Of a stretch of DNA of 38,473 bases, positions 34,962-38,473 are shown piece after piece. The stretch is taken from positions 1 to 38,473 of the forward strand of contig JAUWIX010000012.1 of the NCBI GenBank assembly GCA_030608005.1, in the 5' to 3' direction. The translations under genes were made by a program, and so were the position numbers. Within the stretch, counting starts at the first letter, position 1, and the number at the start of each line of letters is the position of its first letter. The notes beneath the pieces were generated by a model. It did no database searches, had not been told where the DNA came from, and was given only the letters and a program-made list of their open reading frames with translations. Origin of the DNA: Dehalococcoidia bacterium (GTDB lineage Bacteria; Chloroflexota; Dehalococcoidia; Dehalococcoidales; BS750m-G39).

Positions 34962-37364
34962 CTAAAACTCAAGCTTGAGGGTTACTATCTCAAAGGGTTT
35001 CACCTCAAATCCAAATCTGTTTCTTTCAAATGGCAGTTCACGCTCTTCTCTCTCAAGTAAATCTACCAGTGTCAATCTTTTAATTGCTCTAAATAGCTCC
35101 ACCTTAGCCTCTGTGGCCTCCCCCTTGGTCTCAAAGAACCGCAGGATTACCTCATCGCTGTCTTCGGCTTTCTTCAGGGCGGAGAGGATGAGGTTATTGG
35201 GTGAAAGCTTTAGGAAGGAGTATTCTTGGGGTAAATCTCCCTTGGCATCAACTTGGATGGCAAGGGGCGAGTAGTGAAATTCTTGTGCCTGCTTATATAT
35301 CTCAGCTTGCCGCCAATCTCCATGGTGAGGTTGCACAGCGTATTCAAAGGTATAAGGCTTCAGCTCTAAGGCATCTGGGGTAGGGACTAAAGGTCCGGCT
35401 GTGCCGTCGGCGGAGAGTCCGCCTACGCTCCTGAAGAGGGTGATATAAAGGGAATCCTCTATTATTTCTACTGCTGGTAATCCCTTATTCATAAAGGTTA
35501 TCCCCCTTACCCCATCGCTTACATCAAACCAGTACCCAAAATTAGGTATTCTAGAGGGTTCGCTTCCCCAGTGCTCGCCTGCCTTACTAAAATACTCGGT
35601 AGGCTCAGAGATAACCCCGAATTGTGTCTGCCGAAAGTAGAGCTTTCTCTCTATCCCGGTATTAAATTTAACCCTCAGTCTTATATTGGGGTATTTATTA
35701 TCAATTCTGGTAATAAATTCAATGCGCGGGATGTCGCTATAAATCACAACCTCTTTGCTGATATCCAGCGTTTTGTACTTGTAAAGCATGGGAGGAAACC
35801 TTTTCTTTAGCCTATAGGGCCAGGTGAGGCAGTAATATTCCGTCTCAAAAATTACCCTTACCCTTAAGCCTTCCTCCTCTATCCGAAAGCCTTTAGGCTT
35901 GAAGCTTCCATATTGGAAGCCTTCCCCTGATTCGCTCTTTATCAACTCAGGAGAGAATCTACTGCGATGATAGTAAAGGTCACCGACCTCATCTTCAATG
36001 ACAATTTCGTTTCCCTTTAGTAAAAGTTTTCCAGCTTTATTAAAGACCTCAACTATCCCTGTCTTGTCATCTACCTTTAATCGGTAAAAGGCTGTTTCAA
36101 TCTGATTCCCGTCAACCGCTATCTTATTTACCGGCTCCGGCTGGGGCGGCTTATATACCTTGTAGCCTAGCGGGGGAACATTAGCAATGAAACCGCTCTT
36201 TGCTGATTCAATCCAATTCTTTGTCTCCCAGGGGAGGGGGTTAAAAACTACAGTCCTTTTACCATTGGTGTTTATCTTTTCAGTTATGTAGGTTAAGGAT
36301 TTGTCCCGGATTTGGGTAAGCCTACTTTTAAGAGAAGCAAAAATCTCCCTTACCTCTTCATAAATCTCATCCACACCGCAGCCGGTGATTATATCATGGA
36401 AGGCAACGAATAGGATCTTTTCCCAAGCCTCCCGGAATTCATTGGTTGGATATTCAGCGCCGAGAAGCCAGGCAATGGTGGCAAATTCCTCAGCGGTGGT
36501 AAGTAGAACTTCACATTCCCTGGAGCCCTGAACTATCCATATTCGGCTGGAGCATACCTGAGGGAATACATTTATTAGTTCGTCATCGTATAACTCGCCT
36601 TCTATTGTTTCCAGTTTCTTTGAGGAAGTCTCTAAGGCTTGGAAGAATTCTCTCGGGGTAGCTATCTTCATTTCAACGCTGGGTTGGTTTTGGTTCCAAT
36701 TCTTTACCGATGGGACGATTTCAGGCTGAGGGGGCATGGAGCCGCTACCGCAGGGCATCAGGATATAAGGGGTAGAGGCAAATTTATTAAGCTCAAGAAA
36801 TGATTGCTCCCATTTATCAATATCCAGCCCTGCCCGGTAACCGAGGGGGAACCAGTGAGCCAGGATGGTTGTTCCATCCAGCCCCTTCCACAGGAACTCG
36901 CTCTCCTTGATGTCTGTCCGGGCACCCCTTCTGAAAGCAAGCCATTTGTATCCTGCTTTCTTATAAATTTGGGGAAGCTGAGCATTCATGCCAAAGCTAT
37001 CGGCTGCCCAGGCAACAGGAACCTCAATGCCAAATTTCTGCTGGCAATACTTTTTACCAAAGAGGATTTCCCTTACTAACACCTCACCGGCGGGGAGCAT
37101 GGTATCGGGCATAAGGTATTGCCCATCGACTATCTCCAGTTTGCCCGCCTTTATCATTTGCTTAAGCCCTTTGAAAAGACTGGGTTTCCTCTTCTCTATC
37201 TCTTTTAGCAAAAAGGTTTGCTCTATGCAGAACTTAAATTCCGAGGTCTTCATCAGCCTTAAAGCTTCATCAAGAATTGCCTCATTTATCTTGAGATACT
37301 CTTCTTTGGTGAAAGCCCAGGCTACATCGTAATGGGTGTGAGGGACAAGATAAATCGTTGGCAT
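34962..37364 (-). CDS. Glycoside hydrolase family 38 alpha-mannosidase
   Basis: An 800-aa GH38 enzyme. Zinc ligands are in HTHYDVAW (H9, H11/D13). The nucleophile Asp is probably D122 in WAADSFGMNAQLPQI. A further His is in FHDIITGCGVDEIYEE, near residue 320. The large C-terminal beta-sandwich domains carry the family's GRK/KRFPP-like region. No signal peptide is visible, so it is probably cytoplasmic. It would remove alpha-mannose from oligosaccharides or act on mannosylglycerate-like compatible solutes. The neighbours (THEP1 NTPase, kinase) give no sugar-pathway context. Confidence 0.93.
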   Translation of the reverse strand: MPTIYLVPHTHYDVAWAFTKEEYLKINEAILDEALRLMKTSEFKFCIEQTFLLKEIEKRKPSLFKGLKQMIKAGKLEIVDGQYLMPDTMLPAGEVLVREILFGKKYCQQKFGIEVPVAWAADSFGMNAQLPQIYKKAGYKWLAFRRGARTDIKESEFLWKGLDGTTILAHWFPLGYRAGLDIDKWEQSFLELNKFASTPYILMPCGSGSMPPQPEIVPSVKNWNQNQPSVEMKIATPREFFQALETSSKKLETIEGELYDDELINVFPQVCSSRIWIVQGSRECEVLLTTAEEFATIAWLLGAEYPTNEFREAWEKILFVAFHDIITGCGVDEIYEEVREIFASLKSRLTQIRDKSLTYITEKINTNGKRTVVFNPLPWETKNWIESAKSGFIANVPPLGYKVYKPPQPEPVNKIAVDGNQIETAFYRLKVDDKTGIVEVFNKAGKLLLKGNEIVIEDEVGDLYYHRSRFSPELIKSESGEGFQYGSFKPKGFRIEEEGLRVRVIFETEYYCLTWPYRLKKRFPPMLYKYKTLDISKEVVIYSDIPRIEFITRIDNKYPNIRLRVKFNTGIERKLYFRQTQFGVISEPTEYFSKAGEHWGSEPSRIPNFGYWFDVSDGVRGITFMNKGLPAVEIIEDSLYITLFRSVGGLSADGTAGPLVPTPDALELKPYTFEYAVQPHHGDWRQAEIYKQAQEFHYSPLAIQVDAKGDLPQEYSFLKLSPNNLILSALKKAEDSDEVILRFFETKGEATEAKVELFRAIKRLTLVDLLEREERELPFERNRFGFEVKPFEIVTLKLEF

Positions 37365-37390
37365 TTTGACCTCCAGTCGGGGAAATTATA

Positions 37391-37924
37391 CTATAATTTG
37401 AGTGATTCTGTGGCATTTAGCCAGTTTTGCAGCTCCTCCAGCACTTGATGGTGGTTGGTTCTGGTTACGGTTACCAGATTTACTTGAGGCTGGCGCTTGA
37501 TAGCATCGGCATATGGGTTGGGGCTGAGCATAATAGCTCCTAGGAGCCTTTTCCCGCTGTTAAGTATGTTTAACACGGCTTCCCTGAATTTAGCCGAGAA
37601 TAGCTCCATCTTGCCAATTTCATCAATGACTACTAAGTCGCACTCTTGGGTTGCCTGATTAAGGGCAGAAACACCTACCTTGTCCAGGCTTTCAACATCC
37701 ACGCCATATTTGCTTACCCGATACGGGCTGTGGAAATAGATGTGAGCCAGTACGGCAGTTTGTCCATCGAGGGTAACCAGCCTGAAGCCCTGTCTTACCC
37801 CCTGGCTTCGTATTTCCTCGGTGTAAAATCCACCAGCTTTGCCTTTCATCCCGGCTATGGCTTGTTTTATAAGGCTAGTTTTGCCTGTTCCCGGCTGCCC
37901 GGTGAGCAGATAGACTTGCTTCAT
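37391..37924 (-). CDS. THEP1-family nucleoside triphosphatase
   Basis: A 177-aa P-loop NTPase of the NTPase_1/THEP1 family. Walker A GQPGTGKTSLI (about 9-19), GGFYTEEIR (the family's GFYTxE motif) and Walker B LVVIDEIGKMELFS are present. Members hydrolyse NTPs with broad specificity and have an unclear cell role. It lies 26 bp upstream of the mannosidase in the same direction and 14 bp after a 29-aa basic ORF, so the three may be co-transcribed. Confidence 0.92.
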   Translation of the reverse strand: MKQVYLLTGQPGTGKTSLIKQAIAGMKGKAGGFYTEEIRSQGVRQGFRLVTLDGQTAVLAHIYFHSPYRVSKYGVDVESLDKVGVSALNQATQECDLVVIDEIGKMELFSAKFREAVLNILNSGKRLLGAIMLSPNPYADAIKRQPQVNLVTVTRTNHHQVLEELQNWLNATESLKL

Positions 37925-37938
37925 GGGCTTTTACCAAT

Positions 37939-38028
37939 TTAGAGTTCTGCCTTAGCCTTCCTTCTTTCCTTTAGCTTCTTTCTCTTGTGCCGATGCTTGA
38001 GGGCAGCTACCTTTTTTCCTTTGTTCAT
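37939..38028 (-). CDS. 29-aa very basic protein
   Basis: ATG 38028 to TAA 37939. About half of the 29 residues are Lys or Arg (MNKGKKVAALKHRHKRKKL and onward), with an alternating pattern that would form a positively charged helix. Its size and composition resemble small ribosome- or RNA-associated proteins. I recall similar tiny lysine/arginine-rich proteins but cannot name a family with confidence. The Shine-Dalgarno is weak. It lies between the DUF6485-like gene and the NTPase gene, in the same direction. Confidence 0.55.
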   Translation of the reverse strand: MNKGKKVAALKHRHKRKKLKERRKAKAEL

Positions 38029-38048
38029 GGTTAATAATATAACCTAAA

Positions 38049-38267
38049 TTAGCTTTTGTTGCCACTTTTGGCTTTATGAGAGAAGACCTGGACAAACTTG
38101 GCAAAAGAGCGGTCGTAGGTCTTCTCCACCTCAGGCGGGAACACGCAAGCGGGAAGCTCATCAAATTGCAGATGGTAGGCGATGCAATCACAGCACTTGC
38201 CTTTTCTGGGGCACGACTCATAGGTGCAGGGGCATTTGGCTTTGTTGACCTCAATCTGACATTCCAT
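38049..38267 (-). CDS. Cysteine-rich protein, DUF6485-like
   Basis: A 72-aa protein rich in Cys in the first half (MECQIEVNKAKCPCTYESC, then CCDCIAYH). The N-terminal C-x-C and CC-x-C spacing plus the ELPACVFPPEVEKTYDRS segment match the small family DUF6485 as I remember it. At least seven Cys (C3, C12, C14, C19, C25, C26, C28, with C41) suggest a metal- or Fe-S-binding fold. The function is unknown. It is possibly the first gene of a minus-strand run with the basic peptide and the NTPase. It starts just inside the repeat-rich window end. Confidence 0.75.
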   Translation of the reverse strand: MECQIEVNKAKCPCTYESCPRKGKCCDCIAYHLQFDELPACVFPPEVEKTYDRSFAKFVQVFSHKAKSGNKS

Positions 38268-38295
38268 CGAAACCTCTCCTCCCTTGATTTTGGAA

Positions 38296-38428
38296 ACCTA
38301 TCCCCCTGACCCCCTTCCCTTGGTAATTGGTTAAGGGAAGGGGAAGTGTGATGAGAGGGGGCTTCGCCCCTGCGCTGGAATCTCTGCCCCCTCTCCTTTG
38401 AAGGAGAGGGGGATAAAGGGGGTGAGGA
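38296..38428. repeat. Compound copy E: two hairpin-1 modules around one hairpin 2
   Basis: A forward head and hairpin 1, CCCCTTCCCTT (38311-38321) with AAGGGAAGGGG (38333-38343), is followed by a reversed hairpin 2, GGGGC-TTC-GCCCC (38358-38370). Then comes an inverted hairpin 1, CCCCCTCTCCTT (38387-38398) with AAGGAGAGGGGG (38401-38412), and a reversed head (38413-38428). It looks like two copies fused head-out. Confidence 0.85.
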
Positions 38429-38473
38429 TGATTAATAGTCTTATTACACATAGCGTTTTCTTATCTTTGCTGA

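Overview
The window looks like a stretch of an uncultured, strictly anaerobic Chloroflexota genome, most likely class Dehalococcoidia. This is an inference. The supporting features are the tRNA-Tyr / tRNA-Thr / tuf / rpmG / secE / nusG / rplK / rplA order without rpoBC, an EF-Tu with a cysteine-rich insert, paired 2-hydroxyacyl-CoA dehydratase-type activases, a class III CoA-transferase, and many GTG/TTG starts with good Shine-Dalgarno sites. No 16S rRNA or other decisive marker is present.

Layout. (1) 1-1450: the 3' end of a probable tRNA-Tyr, then the native promoter and 5' half of tRNA-Thr. These are followed by a 1.3-kb element (tyrosine recombinase plus a small membrane protein) and the complete tRNA-Thr(GGT). 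(2) 1470-10507: translation operon tuf-rpmG-secE-nusG-rplK-rplA, interrupted by four acyl-CoA genes (SCP2-type thiolase, DUF35 protein, HMG-CoA-synthase-like/DUF35 fusion, second thiolase). It resumes at an L10-leader-like element with rplJ-rplL and a small membrane protein. (3) 10608-12128 (-): YifB/ComM ATPase. (4) 12260-18141: class III CoA-transferase, two activases, a GlcD-type FAD dehydrogenase and its CCG/4Fe-4S partner. This resembles a 2-hydroxyacid / 2-hydroxyacyl-CoA module, but the dehydratase itself is absent. (5) 18340-23107: uvrA, an MFS transporter and an HD-domain protein. (6) 23109-25679 (-): an SbcC/Rad50-type ATPase with no SbcD beside it. (7) 25837-29231: a CAP-domain protein, a scar made of an ffh N-domain fragment, a decayed recombinase tail and a 42-aa ORF, then acetyl-CoA synthetase. 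(8) 29450-38267 (-): a HEPN-like protein, an unknown protein, metK-ahcY-kinase operon, GH38 alpha-mannosidase, THEP1-type NTPase, a 29-aa basic protein and a DUF6485-like Cys-rich protein.

A dispersed two-hairpin repeat family (a C-rich palindrome plus a GGGGC-GAA-GCCCC hairpin) occupies at least five intergenic gaps, in both orientations.

The strongest candidates for something new are the minimal element that splits tRNA-Thr and places its integrase under the tRNA promoter, and the acyl-CoA cassette embedded in the ribosomal-protein operon. Within that cassette the HMG-CoA-synthase-like subunit appears to have lost all three catalytic residues. All alignments are from memory and by eye; no database search was run.
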